NCBI GenBank assembly: GCA_033064195.1
Contig: JARBJD010000321.1
Span: 1-64,000, forward strand
Direction: 5' to 3'
DNA: 64,000 nt
From: Blattamonas nauphoetae
Lineage: Eukaryota; Preaxostyla; Oxymonadida
Made by a program: the position numbers and the translations under genes. The notes under the pieces were generated by a model. The model saw nothing but the letters and a program-made list of their open reading frames with translations, was not told the DNA's origin and searched no databases. Numbering within the stretch: the first letter of the stretch is position 1; every line of letters starts with the position of its first letter. Below are positions 52,123 to 62,999 of this stretch, in pieces.

Positions 52123-53501
52123 TGCGAATGGATCTCTGCGAATGTTGTCCCATTATGCGAAGTCAGCACACTTGCTTTTTTGAGGTATTGGCGAGAGATA
52201 GATCTCATTTTCCACGTCAATGTTGATCACAATCATTTGTTCCGTTTTCGTTAGAATTCTCAGGTCATTCCTGGATCTATCGGGAGAAGCGTTCAATTTG
52301 AAACATCTTCGAGATTATACCCAGTCAAATCGAGGTTCTGACCCATTGGACATTTGGGGAAGGCGTGAGAATAATGTGTGATGGGCAGGCCAGTTTGAGC
52401 GAGACTGAATTATATCCGACCTGTCAACATGTGATTTTGATTCGAAATGTGACATGTATCCCCTATTTAAATGAGTTGCGACTGTGTTCGTCGCTCAATT
52501 CGGCCAGTTCTCTGGGATATGTTTCTCGCCGATCTTCAGAGACATCTTCGAATCAAACGCTCACAAATCGATCAATTTATCCCCACTGGGATTTTCCGTT
52601 GATCCGAAGATTGATTGTACAGCTGCTCGTCACGTCACGGTTTGACACGAGATCGTGTCATACTATTTTGAGAATTCATGTGTGGAGATATCTGAGAAGT
52701 CATCAATAACAGAATGCTCACAAACGAGGTGGGTCAATACGAATCGGTCTCACATTCTGACAATTGGACCACAAAACGCATGCTCGTCGCAAATCAAGAA
52801 TCGTTGCTTCACCATGTCTCACATGACAACACAGAGATCTCCATGTATTCAAATTTGGGAATTGGGCGAGATGAGGAAGTTTACGTTTCGGATACAAGCG
52901 GCTCGAGTGGAATATCAACAGAATGAACAGCGAGTGATTGACGAGTCAGTGATATCGTTGGTGCAACAGAGTGGATGAATTTGTGGACTCTCCAAAGTCA
53001 GGTTCCAGATATTTGTGACACAGGACAGAAATGAAGAGAGTTCATCGAAAAATCCCACTCCTCCAATTCAAACTTGGGAACCCGATTTGAATGAGGAAAG
53101 ATGGATGTAATCAAACGACAATGATGAGATCATAAGAGTGGATCGATCAATACTAGATTTCTCATCAGTTGATACGATTGGATGGTTGATCTGGGTGTGA
53201 GGGAGAAGCCAAACAATGGGGTGATCTCTAACTGTCCAAATTTCATTCGGCCACAAACCTTCCCAGAATCGAGCTCCAATGATAATCATCCCGCTTTCGA
53301 TCGACTGTTTTACATTTGGAAGTTCCCATCCAGAAGTACTACCGTCCCTGGCCGAATCCATGTTTTCCACCTCAAATGAATAGACAATTGATGAATGTGT
53401 CGTACGATTTCTTCCACTGAAGACAAATAAATCGAACACGCTGCTGTTACACTCAAAGACTATTTAAATTTACGGTCTGTGTGACATTCCGTCGCGCATT
53501 G
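52123..53501. other. upstream region of the receptor gene, no clear gene
   Basis: Open stretches of 60-125 codons in several frames (52365-52709, 52655-52978 plus; 53439-53068 minus) overlap each other and show no family resemblance I can name. The first ~200 bp beside 52122 probably hold the receptor promoter. Confidence 0.4.
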
Positions 53502-54902
53502 TTACAGTCGGTCGGACTGTTGAGTAATTTGTAACTCGTCACATCAAACGTGCCACTGTAGAATTCTTTGTTTTCACGAAAATGAAAAAAGTGTCAAACC
53601 TCCGTCTAAGTCGTGTGTCGGTATTCGATGTTCTTTCAAAAAGATCATTCAGAATTTCATAGAACATTTCATACATCGTTGTTTTGCTCATTCATCACCT
53701 GTCTTTGTCATCGTGCTCTGAGAGAATGAGGAGAGTACTCAATTGGAAAAAATGAGACAATATTGGACGATACCGTGTCAACGTATTGTTGACCTATTGT
53801 GCTGTGCGCATTCAATGGTCTCATGCAATCAGCTTGCGAAAAACGACGAATCAGTCGAGGAGGAGAAAAATGGTCTACTTTCGTTGAATCTGAAACTGGA
53901 GTGCTAGACACGATAAAAGAGGACTAGATAAGAGATATATCCTGAAATCAAACCTAAATTGTTGATAGAGAGTCTACAATAGCACATCGTTTGACGATCC
54001 AATCAACACAATCATCTGATTTCCTGAGACTCGATTCAATGCTGATCATCCGAATTGAGAGTTCTTCAATGATTGTTTGTTAAAGTGTGATGAATCTGTC
54101 CAATATCCACTAATTTTGATTTCACTCCTTGTCTCAATCTTGGAATCTACACTTTCAAATTGTATGTCGAATTAGTAAATTGTTTAAAGTCTCAAACTAA
54201 ATCTGTTATTTGGATGATAAAAGACATCGTCCTCGTAGTCAAACAGGAGTTGACAAAGAGTTGTGATTCAAATCCCGTTCTAACTAATGGATGGGATAAC
54301 ACCAATATATAGGCCTCAGGTTGAGAAAGTTACACAGGAAAGCTGACAAAGAGAGGGATACCTTGAGATTTCAACCTTGCTAATGAATATCAGTGTGTTG
54401 ATTGGATCGTCAAACGATGTGCTATTGTAGACTCTCTATCAACAATTTAGGTTTGATTTCAGGATATATCTCTTATCTAGTCCTCTTTTATCGTGTCTAG
54501 CACTCCAGTTTCAGATTCAACGAAAGTAGACCATTTTTCTCCTCCTCGACTGATTCGTCGTTTTTCGCAAGCTGATTGCATGAGACCATTGAATGCGCAC
54601 AGCACAATAGGTCAACAATACGTTGACACGGTATCGTCCAATATTGTCTCATTTTTTCCAATTGAGTACTCTCCTCATTCTCTCAGAGCACGATGACAAA
54701 GACAGGTGATGAATGAGCAAAACAACGATGTATGAAATGTTCTATGAAATTCTGAATGATCTTTTTGAAAGAACATCGAATACCGACACACGACTTAGAC
54801 GGAGGTTTGACACTTTTTTCATTTTCGTGAAAACAAAGAATTCTACAGTGGCACGTTTGATGTGACGAGTTACAAATTACTCAACAGTCCGACCGACTGT
54901 AA
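53502..54902. mobile_element. foldback-type element with 509-bp inverted arms
   Basis: Arms 53502-54010 and 54394-54902 are inverted copies that look identical or nearly so (a 67-codon frame in the left arm recurs unchanged in the right). A 383-bp spacer separates them. The outer ends are TTACAGTCGGTCGG. No transposase and no recognisable gene in arms or spacer. No target duplication is visible; the right end directly touches the second inverted repeat. The identity of the arms points to recent formation or ongoing conversion. Confidence 0.8.
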
Positions 54903-54979
54903 AGACGAATCAGCTGTTGGAAGCCTGATTGATATTATGAACTCAACGACATCCCTCTCCCATCTCTGTTTCCACCCGT

Positions 54980-55388
54980 CAGAAATCCGTTCAGTGAGAG
55001 TGGGAATCTCATCCGTTGTGAAGATAATTGAGATTTAATCTGGATTCGTTCCACAGACTCACCTCTTGAATGCCACTCTGGATTTCTTCATCTGACCACA
55101 GTTTGTTTGCTTTGATGAATTCCAAACAAACAACTCCGTCTCTGATGACCTCAATGTCGCCAGAATCGTGAGTCGTGTTCAATTCGTGTTCTTTTTCGGA
55201 TTTTGGAGTGTCTGACGATGGTCGGCTCTTTTGCAGCAGAAATGTGTGGAATGTGACGCTTCTGAACATGAAAATGTGGAACATCTGGACAACCCGCTCG
55301 TCGCTTGCCCACCACATCTCCCATCGAGTTGGGAATGTGAGTGTTGTGGGATGATGAGTGAAAGACAGCGAAGATGTTGTGATCGGTG
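54980..55388 (-). pseudogene. gene fragment in left arm of the inverted duplication
   Basis: The minus strand reads ERVVQMFHIFMFRSVTFHTF, LLQKSRPSSDTPKSEKE, GDIEVIRDGVVCLEFIKANK, LWSDEEIQSGIQE, followed by a possible GT donor (GTGAGTCTG). Coding-like, with no known domain. The same segment occurs inverted at 55859-56185. Confidence 0.5.
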
Positions 55389-55548
55389 GACTTGTTGCTC
55401 GAATGAGTCTGATGACCTCATTTTTCGTTGCTCACACGACGATCTCTGTGTGTTTCTCGAACGCCGTCGAAACAACCTCGAACAACCAATCCATCCGTCC
55501 ATGACCCACACTTCCCTCTCGGCCTCCCACGCCTTCATCAACTGCTGA
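55231..55548 (+). other. possible Cys-rich (ZZ/DC1-like) coding segment in the spacer
   Basis: A plus-strand frame contains a dense Cys pattern, WECECCGMMSERQRRCCDRW then TCCSNE and CSHDDLCVF, resembling a ZZ- or DC1-type zinc-binding fold. It overlaps the minus-strand fragment in the left arm, so part of it is certainly a shadow of one or the other. The portion from 55320 to 55480 is the best candidate. Uncertain. Confidence 0.3.
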
Positions 55549-55858
55549 TGGACCTCAGCCACGCCCTCCGAACACGGAGGTGCGCTCTGGTGGAATGAAG
55601 TGGGATGGTTGACCGTTCTCGCCTGTTCGTTGATCGAATGCTCTGCGACTGCGGCTGGTCTGTGACAAGGCGTGGCGATTCGATTTGTGGGAAACTCTGC
55701 GTTCTTGTTCTGTCTCAGAAACTCCAGATTCGATTCGTGCCTTTCAAGTTATTGCATTGGCAAACTCCCCTGCATCACACCTTCACATCTGGATGTGACC
55801 AGCACGAACTGTTTGAAATCAGAATCTTCGGCATGGGTTCGGAACGTATGCCCAAGTT

Positions 55859-56185
55859 CACCGATCACAACATCTTCGCTGTCTTTCACTCATCATCCCA
55901 CAACACTCACATTCCCAACTCGATGGGAGATGTGGTGGGCAAGCGACGAGCGGGTTGTCCAGATGTTCCACATTTTCATGTTCAGAAGCGTCACATTCCA
56001 CACATTTCTGCTGCAAAAGAGCCGACCATCGTCAGACACTCCAAAATCCGAAAAAGAACACGAATTGAACACGACTCACGATTCTGGCGACATTGAGGTC
56101 ATCAGAGACGGAGTTGTTTGTTTGGAATTCATCAAAGCAAACAAACTGTGGTCAGATGAAGAAATCCAGAGTGGCATTCAAGAGG
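55859..56185 (+). pseudogene. gene fragment in right arm of the inverted duplication
   Basis: Same coding-like segment as in the left arm, here in a 188-codon plus-strand frame (55672-56238) that continues upstream into the spacer, so the right arm may keep the original context. The GT donor at 56186 would end the exon. Function unknown. Confidence 0.5.
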
Positions 56186-56349
56186 TGAGTCTGTGGAACG
56201 AATCCAGATTAAATCTCAATTATCTTCACAACGGATGAGATTCCCACTCTCACTGAACGGATTTCTGACGGGTGGAAACAGAGATGGGAGAGGGATGTCG
56301 TTGAGTTCATAATATCAATCAGGCTTCCAACAGCTGATTCGTCTTTCCT

Positions 56350-57322
56350 AAATTGGCAATCCAATCTGAAAGAATCTGAATCCAAGAGGGCTGTCGTCTT
56401 TTGATCTCTTGTTACCACTGTGAAGATCCAGCCTTCGCTTGATGTCTCTCTGGAGGCTAAAGCCCTGGAATTTCTAAAATCTGTCCACCCACTGAATCAA
56501 CAATCCGCAGATGCTTTTCTCCGTCGTCTTGCCTCGAGTTCTGAAAAATATTTGACAGACTTCATACAGCCCATGATGGTGCTCATTTCTTCACCAAGCC
56601 AAGCAATCTCCACTGCTGCAGTGAAGATGCTCGAATGCCTGATCATTTTCTGTTCTCTAAAAATCCGTCTTGCCCTCATCACAGCTGATATGATTCCTCA
56701 ACTCGTCATAAATCTCAACCCACTGTCTCTTTCCTTTGCCGAAGCAGTCGATATCTACACCTGTCTCTTCTCAATCATCATTCGTTCTTTCCGGCTCTCA
56801 ACTCCACTTGGTCTCACAGTACTTGGAATTGAAGCTCTCAACGAACAGAAAGCTGTTCACGAGACGGTTTTGAAGCAAGTTCTGGTCCCTTCGGAGAAGT
56901 ATATTTGACATTTGTGTACAAACCGATATTCGATCATAGATGGCCAACAATCCAGGGATTTTCTGTATCTATTCACCCAACTCCTCCAAATTTGTCCGTA
57001 TTATCAACCAACAATGGATTTCGTCCTGAATATGCCAGTCTTTCTCACGATTCCAAGCTGTCTCACATTTGTCGAAAATGATGAATCAATTTGGAGTTTT
57101 CTGGTGCACATGAACAATGCCTGCGAAAAATGGAACGAAAGAAGGGGAGAAACACGAGAGATGGGGAATACAGTGCATCGAATATTGAGAATGGAGGGCC
57201 TCAATGAAGTGATTGAAGAAAAGCTGCTAAACGACAAAAATGAAAACTACGGAAGATGGCTTGTTTTCTTCTCGATTCAATGGAACAATCTGCATGGCAT
57301 GAACGCCCCAGAACTTTCGTAG
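56350..57322 (+). pseudogene. FamA copy D, with in-frame stops and a replaced start
   Basis: Aligned with copy F from LNWQSNLKESES at about 56353 to the family C-terminus LHGMNAPELS (stop TAG at 57320). Two TGA codons lie in the frame: 56402, where F has CGA in VFRSLVAT, and 56906, where F has TAC in EKYIYHL. The normal leader and upstream motif are lost to the inverted duplication. Otherwise the closest relative of copy F (ASSSEKYLTDFIQPMMVLISS against ASSSEDYLTDIIQPMIVLISS). Confidence 0.75.
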
Positions 57323-58310
57323 AAACAGAGCAGGACAAACGAACCTTCCAAACTGTTTACGACTTCTTTTGGACAGCAAACACTGTTTATGTGTGATCTT
57401 TGTTGGCACTGGCATCACCTCATGGTTTCGTTTGCGGGAACTATTCCGATTCTTTCTCGCCAGTCTTGAACACTCGCCGCATGGCAAGGACGGGTGCTCT
57501 TGACAGTCGAATGGGCAGATGCGGACAGGACAGAAGCAGAATACGACGAAAGCCTTCCTCGATTTCGTCGCAAATCAGTTGACGTCTCTCGAGTCTGATT
57601 CTCTCCCCATTTCTGGTTTCTGCGCAGATTGTTCGGTGAGTGGAGGACGAGGAAGGAAGAATGAGACTGAGGAAGGGAAGAGAAGGAAGGAAGAAGATGA
57701 CAGTTTGATCTCCAGACTGGACGAGGAAGATGGATGAAACAGGAAGAGGTGAGCTGAAGGATGAACAGGGAGAGGATACACGAAACAGCCATGACGGGAA
57801 ACAACAGGATGCTGATATCGCATTCAGAATGGAATGGTTGAAAGTGGGAGTGTGAGATGAAGGAAGAAGAGAAAGGCAGGCGAACAAGAGACGAACGGAG
57901 AAGGCGAGAGGAAGACGAGGAAGATCAACAGAACAACTGGAAGTGACCGGATGGTGGACGGGCAGGATGCCTTGAACAGACATGGATGTGATGGAGACAA
58001 GGACGAAGAGTGAGAAGGAGAGGAGAGAAGCAGAAGAGGCAAAGAGGGAGAAGTGCATGACTCCCCTCCAGCACGTCTCTCCGCCTGTCTTCGCCGCGGC
58101 AGACGAAGCTGGGTGTCGCTTTGAGTCACTCTCGCCGACGACACTGCAACTGATCACCCGCAATCTCCTCACTCTTCACCAAAACACGCCCCAATCGAGG
58201 GGAGGACGAGAGTGCTGTTGACTGACTTGAGGTGAAGCAGCAGAAGGGAACACGACGGCGTGCAGATTAACAGAACATCGACACAGCTGACCTCTCAGCT
58301 TGCCACGTCA
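57323..58310. other. 3' flank of copy D and unassigned sequence
   Basis: The shared FamA 3' flank ends near 57470. The rest is purine-rich on the plus strand, which opens a 243-codon minus-strand frame (58172-57441) that is Ser/Phe/Pro-rich and probably spurious. No gene is supported. Confidence 0.4.
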
Positions 58311-58329
58311 TCTCCACACTCACCGCCAT

Positions 58330-58970
58330 TCCTTTCGAACACACCAATGCTCTCCTCTCACCCGCTCCCCTCTCACCCTCCGCATTCTGGATCTCCCTCG
58401 CTCATCAGCTGACACTTGCGAAGACGATTCGGGATGATGGTAAGCAGTCGTTCCCCAATTCATGGTCGTCCTCGATCCCTCCTCCGTCCACAGACACGCA
58501 CACTCACCCCCCTCTGCCTCTCCCCTCACCTCACTCGGTGTCGAACGTGTGTTTGACTCTCGTTCGAGGCACCAGCCATACTCGCCCTCAAACACATCCC
58601 CAACACTTTCCTGAACGTCTCAACTGAAACTCGCCGAAGCTGGCGTGATCCCTCACCTCGTCATCACTCTCAATCGACAGCCTCTCTCGTTGCTCACACT
58701 CGAGACATCCCCGTCCGTCTCGAACATCATCCGAATCTCTCTCTGACACCCAATTCGGTTTGGACTGGACACTCGAAATCGAGTGATCATTGAGAATGGA
58801 TGGACTGGACGATGTGGCAGAACAAAGACAGCTGAACGATGAAAGAGGAAGGAATGGACAGAATGTGACAGCCTGTTCCATCGTCCTGAATCTGCTGCTG
58901 GACATGAACATTCCACGACGTGTTTGGGATCAGACAGGAACAGCGAAGACTCGAACACAACCAAACCGTT
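58330..58970 (+). pseudogene. decayed FamA-related gene
   Basis: 58360-58440 resembles 5360-5430 (SPLTLRIL-type text and ISLAHQLTLAK). 58790-58925 gives RMDGLDDVAEQRQLNDERG and a degraded SIVLNLLLDMNIP, matching the FamA C-terminus (MEGIxDVxExKLxND, SYSIxWNNLLGMN). Frames are broken throughout. Confidence 0.55.
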
Positions 58971-59279
58971 GAATTGTCCACACTCAGCCATCTCCCACAC
59001 ATCTTCTTCATTCCACACGATTTCAACACCACTCTCTCGCCTCGCAATCAGATGCGCTGATGCCTGTTTTTCGCGCTCTCGATTGTTCTTCTTTGGTGAA
59101 GTCGAAAGACGATGAACATGAGTCGGCACTCGATTGTGCTGACCAGCTTGCTTGGAATGAGCCTTCGACAGTTGGGATGGATGACGACAGTGGCCAGGCC
59201 AGTTCCAGCACGGTCGACACCCACTTCTGATCGCTTCACCTGTCTCGTCGGTGACGTCACGTCTTCGTGAGCAGATGAA

Positions 59280-59400
59280 ACAACCAGCATGGCATGAACC
59301 TTCCAGAACAAAATTTACTATTGATAAGAATCAGCGACCCCTTCGAACCATTTGTGTCTTCTTTTGAACAACACTGTTTGTGTGTGATCTTTGTCGGCTT
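59280..59400 (+). pseudogene. 3' fragment of a FamA copy (E)
   Basis: Begins at the family terminal codons (CAGCATGGCATGAACCTTCC) and continues through the shared 3' flank (TCTTCTTTTG, ACACTGTTTGTGTGTGATC). The body of the gene is absent. Confidence 0.55.
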
Positions 59401-59444
59401 TGGCAAATGGAACCATGAGGTGCGCACTGAAGGATTGTTTCTGT

Positions 59445-59608
59445 GTTGATTCTGAGCACACACCATCGACTCCGTGACTGTGCGTGAAGCGAGTATGAGG
59501 CACCGAAAAGCACAACAACACTCTTCGTCACTTGCCACCTTCTCGACGCGCTGTTCGCACTCTCTGGCACTCACCTGCTTCTTGTCTCGCCGATCTCGAA
59601 ACAGACGA
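59445..59608. repeat. direct duplicate, copy 1 (partner 60736-60912)
   Basis: Shared words include GACTCCGTGACTGTGC, GAAAAGCACAACAACAC (one base different in the partner), TCTCGACGCGCTGTTCGC and CTGCTTCT.GTCTCG. Shows tandem duplication within the decayed block. Confidence 0.8.
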
Positions 59609-59960
59609 TGATTCTGACGACTCCGAATGGATCAGACACTGCTCAATCGAGTTCTCGACATCTTGGTTCGCAACTCTTCGCTGCTCCATCTTCTCCACAA
59701 CACACTCCGCTCGTCTCGATTCAGCTGCTCCAATCGACATCTTTGGAACACACTCGCGTCTGTACGCTTCTTTGGATTTCTGAGACGAGACTGAACATGA
59801 ATTGTTCGATTGTCTGTTTTGGACACTTGCTGGCTAATCCCGTCGGACGCTTATCGGAACCATCCCACTCCCCTCTGCCTTTCTCTCACCACCCACACCC
59901 TCCCACTCCCCTCTGCCTCTCCCCTCACCACTCTCGGTGCGGCACGTGCTGATGACTGTC

Positions 59961-60198
59961 GTTCGAAGCACAAACAATGCTTGCCTCGACTGTCTTCCTC
60001 CTTCGCTTTCTTTGACTCGTCGTCGAGTTCTTCACCATCCCCTCCTCTCTTCCTTCGTCGCCCAAGACTTCTCTCCAAGCGGGACTCCGAGTGAGAGAAG
60101 GACGAAGAACGTGGAATGTCTGAGTGAGACTGAAAGTGGTGGAGAACGAACACGGCCGACATGGATGGGTTGGGATGCATCGTGTTCGTGGCTCGGCA
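59961..60198. repeat. direct duplicate, copy 1 (partner 62082-62319)
   Basis: About 238 bp with few substitutions and no net length change, at a constant offset of 2,121 bp; shared words include CTTTCTTTGACTCGTCGTCG, CCAAGACTTCTCTCCAAGCG and GGGTTGGGATGCATCGTGTT. The text of both is frame-broken family sequence. Confidence 0.88.
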
Positions 60199-60735
60199 AG
60201 CCATTTCTGTTGATGTGGCCAAGATCTTCCTTATGGTCTTTGCATGTGTTCGATGGATACGTTTTCGACTTCATGATTTATGGATGTGTGGAGCGGAAAG
60301 AATAGAACGTTTTTTGGGTATCGCACCTGTCCGCATCGTCACGACATGGAGGAACAGCAGGGAGACGACACTCAAATCTCACAAGACGACCATCGATGAA
60401 CACAGACTCAGCACGAGAAACGAGGGTTCGGATGGAGAATATGATCGACACCGTCGCACTGGCACCAAGTTGTGGAAGGAAACGAGATGGCCGTTCACAC
60501 TCGCACTGGAAGAATGATGGGAAGATGCAGTCCCGTCGCCCATGGAATCTTGGCCATGCACTCGATCGATGGCACTGTGCCTGCATCGCACACTCCTTCC
60601 TCCGCCGAGTTGGGTGAGAGGTGGGGCAAGCAAAGAGGTGGATCGATTCTTCAGGATTCTCTCCAGAGCGTCTCGCCATCCAGAGAATAGACCAAAAATG
60701 GAACATGGATGTGTTGAGCAACGTGCTGGAGAATT

Positions 60736-60912
60736 GACTGTGTGTTGATTCGGAGCGGACACCAACGACTCCGTGACTGTGCAGTGAAGCGAGGATGAGG
60801 CACTGAAAAGCACAACGACACTTTTCGTCCGTCTTTGTCATCTCGACGCGCTGTTCGCCCTCTCTGGCGCTTGTCTGCTTCTGGTCTCGTCGGTCTCGAA
60901 GTCGACGATCAT
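60736..60912. repeat. direct duplicate, copy 2 (partner 59445-59608)
   Basis: See 59445-59608. Confidence 0.8.
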
Positions 60913-62081
60913 TTGCTGAGAGTGACAATCACCGCACCGACCAACTGATGAAGCACGACAACAACCGACCCAACTCGCTCCGTTTCCCTGATTCCCACTT
61001 TCGTCCCAACTCGTCGCTCGACGCCAGCGACATCAATTCTCAGCACTCCAATGCCAGCTTCCTCACTCCACGCGAGGCAGAGTTCGTGTTGATCGCTTCC
61101 CCTCCGTCTTCCTCTCCGTTTGTGTTGAGAGAAACATGACGACACTGCGTTTTCGGTGAGGAGAGAAGATCGTGTTGAGATTGCAGAGAGATTGTTGGAC
61201 CTTGGTGCTCCTTCAGGCGGATCGGGCATCGCAGTGAATCCAGCATTCGCATCATGTGCGAGGCCTGATCGAACAGCAAGCGAGAGATGTTGGGAGTGCT
61301 TGTGAGAACGAGTCGTCGACACCGATCTTCAGCGAGAATCGGAGGAATGCAGGACGCTCTTCATCGGATGGTGTGAAGAAGGAGGGATTGGTCTGTCACC
61401 ACTCGCACCGTCGCAATGGACTCAACAGCAGACACTGTGGCTGAATGATGGACGACTCCTTCCTCACACTGGTGACGAGTTACAGAAGGGATTGATTGGA
61501 TCTGGAGGGATGAACGAACAATGATTCTCAGGATTGATCTGCCAGTCGTTCTCACAACGCCCAGTTGTCTCCCGTCTGTCGACTTTGATGCCTCTTTGCG
61601 AGTTTGGAGATGTGTCTGCTCTGCCTGCGAAGACACGAACGCTCAAAGCGGACGTGTTCGTCGATGAGGGACGACTCTTCATCGTTCTTTGAGGATTGAC
61701 GGATTTGAAGGGATGGCGGCGACGGAGACAGTGGAGAACCAAAGTCTGAATCAGTCGGAAGATTCGGATGGAAATCTGTGTGTGAACGGATCGTCGATTG
61801 TGGATGGCAACGAGTCACTCCTGTTCATGTCAGTTGATTTCGGAAACTGTGTGCATCTCGCTCTCCTCCCACCCTCTCCCCTCTCTCACTCCGCATTCTT
61901 CCTTCTAAACCCAAAAGCCTCGGGCAGCTGACACTGCCGACGCTGATTCTGAAGGATCGGAAGATGTGGTCGCCGAATTCATGGCAAATATCGATCCCTG
62001 CTCCGTCCATCCCGACTTCCTCCCACTCCCCTCTGCCTCTCCCCTCACCTCACTCGGTGTTGCGTGTGCTTGTGGCTGTTC

Positions 62082-62319
62082 GTTCGAAGCACAAGCAATG
62101 CCCGCCTCGAATGTCTTCCTCCTTCGCTTTCTTTGACTCGTCGTCGAGTTCTTCACCATTCCCTCCTCTCTTCCTTCGTCACCCAAGACTTCTCTCCAAG
62201 CGGGACTGCGAGTGAGAGAAGGACGAAGAATGTGGAATGTCTGAGTGAGACTGAAAGTGGTGGAGAACGAACACAGCCGACATGGACGGGTTGGGATGCA
62301 TCGTGTTCCTGGCTCGACC
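62082..62319. repeat. direct duplicate, copy 2 (partner 59961-60198)
   Basis: See 59961-60198. Confidence 0.88.
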
Positions 62320-62962
62320 TGTGATGACTGTTGATGTGGCTGTAACATTCTCTGTGATCTCAGCGTGTGTTGGACGGACGTGCATTCGACGGTTTGTTGG
62401 TTGGATGTGTGGGGTGGAAAGTGAGGACATGCTTTTGGAGAGCAGAAGGGACTGTTCGTGTTTTCAAGCGGATCGGTGCTCACACGTTCGACTGTGGCGT
62501 CTGTCCTGTCTGTCCTCCTCGTCCCGCCATCGTTCCTCCTTCACAATTGGGGAGGGAGGTGATGAGTGGCGAAGAGGAGTGGCTGTCTCTCAGCTGTCTG
62601 ATGTCCAAATTGACTCTTCAACTCGACAGGAAGACTGCACATTTCAATGATTGTTGTGCACACTCTCGCTCGCTCCACAATTCGTCACCCAAAACGGACA
62701 TCCCGCCAGAGCTGTGAAGAGGAAGAATCAAAAGACTCTGAGAAATGACGAATCTTTCCACCTGCCTCTCTTCTTCTGTCTGCCTGCATTATCTCTCTTG
62801 TTCATTCATTGTTGATCGATTTGCAGATCCAGTCTTTCTTTCAGTCTCATTCCATCGCTCCCTCTTCATTCATGAATAATCTGAAATTTCAATGATTTGT
62901 TTTAGTTCTTCCTTTTTGGACATGATTTTCATTTCAATATCAGCTCTTCCTCTTATCTTCTG

Positions 62963-62973
62963 ACCCATAACGA
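62963..62973 (+). promoter_or_regulatory. conserved upstream motif of FamA copy F
   Basis: ACCCATAACGA, 37 bp before the ATG at 63000; same motif and near-identical spacing in copies B and C. Confidence 0.6.
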
Positions 62974-62999
62974 GTGATTTATCTCACAAACCAGAAGGA

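Larger units (their letters stand above)
54901..56346. repeat. large inverted duplication with 488-bp arms
   Basis: Left arm 54901-55388, right arm 55859-56346, with a 470-bp spacer. Each arm carries the same gene fragment in opposite orientation. The right arm joins FamA copy D within its upstream region, so the inverted duplication has replaced the normal start of copy D. Confidence 0.85.
60199..62962. other. mosaic of decayed family sequence, no intact gene
   Basis: Apart from the listed duplicates, frames of 60-215 codons overlap on both strands without consistent content. Pieces resemble the Pro/Ser-rich tract of the decayed downstream genes (61860-62060). The last ~250 bp are the AT-richer upstream region of copy F. 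Confidence 0.45.

Noticed and set aside
56905-56908. TGA read as a sense codon in copy D
   Set aside because: TGA serves as the normal stop in other frames here, and copy D has also lost its start region, so decay is simpler.
57441-58172. 243-codon minus-strand frame, Ser/Phe-rich with hydrophobic runs
   Set aside because: It is antisense to a purine-rich stretch, and its first part is antisense to the shared FamA 3' flank, which is not coding in other copies.
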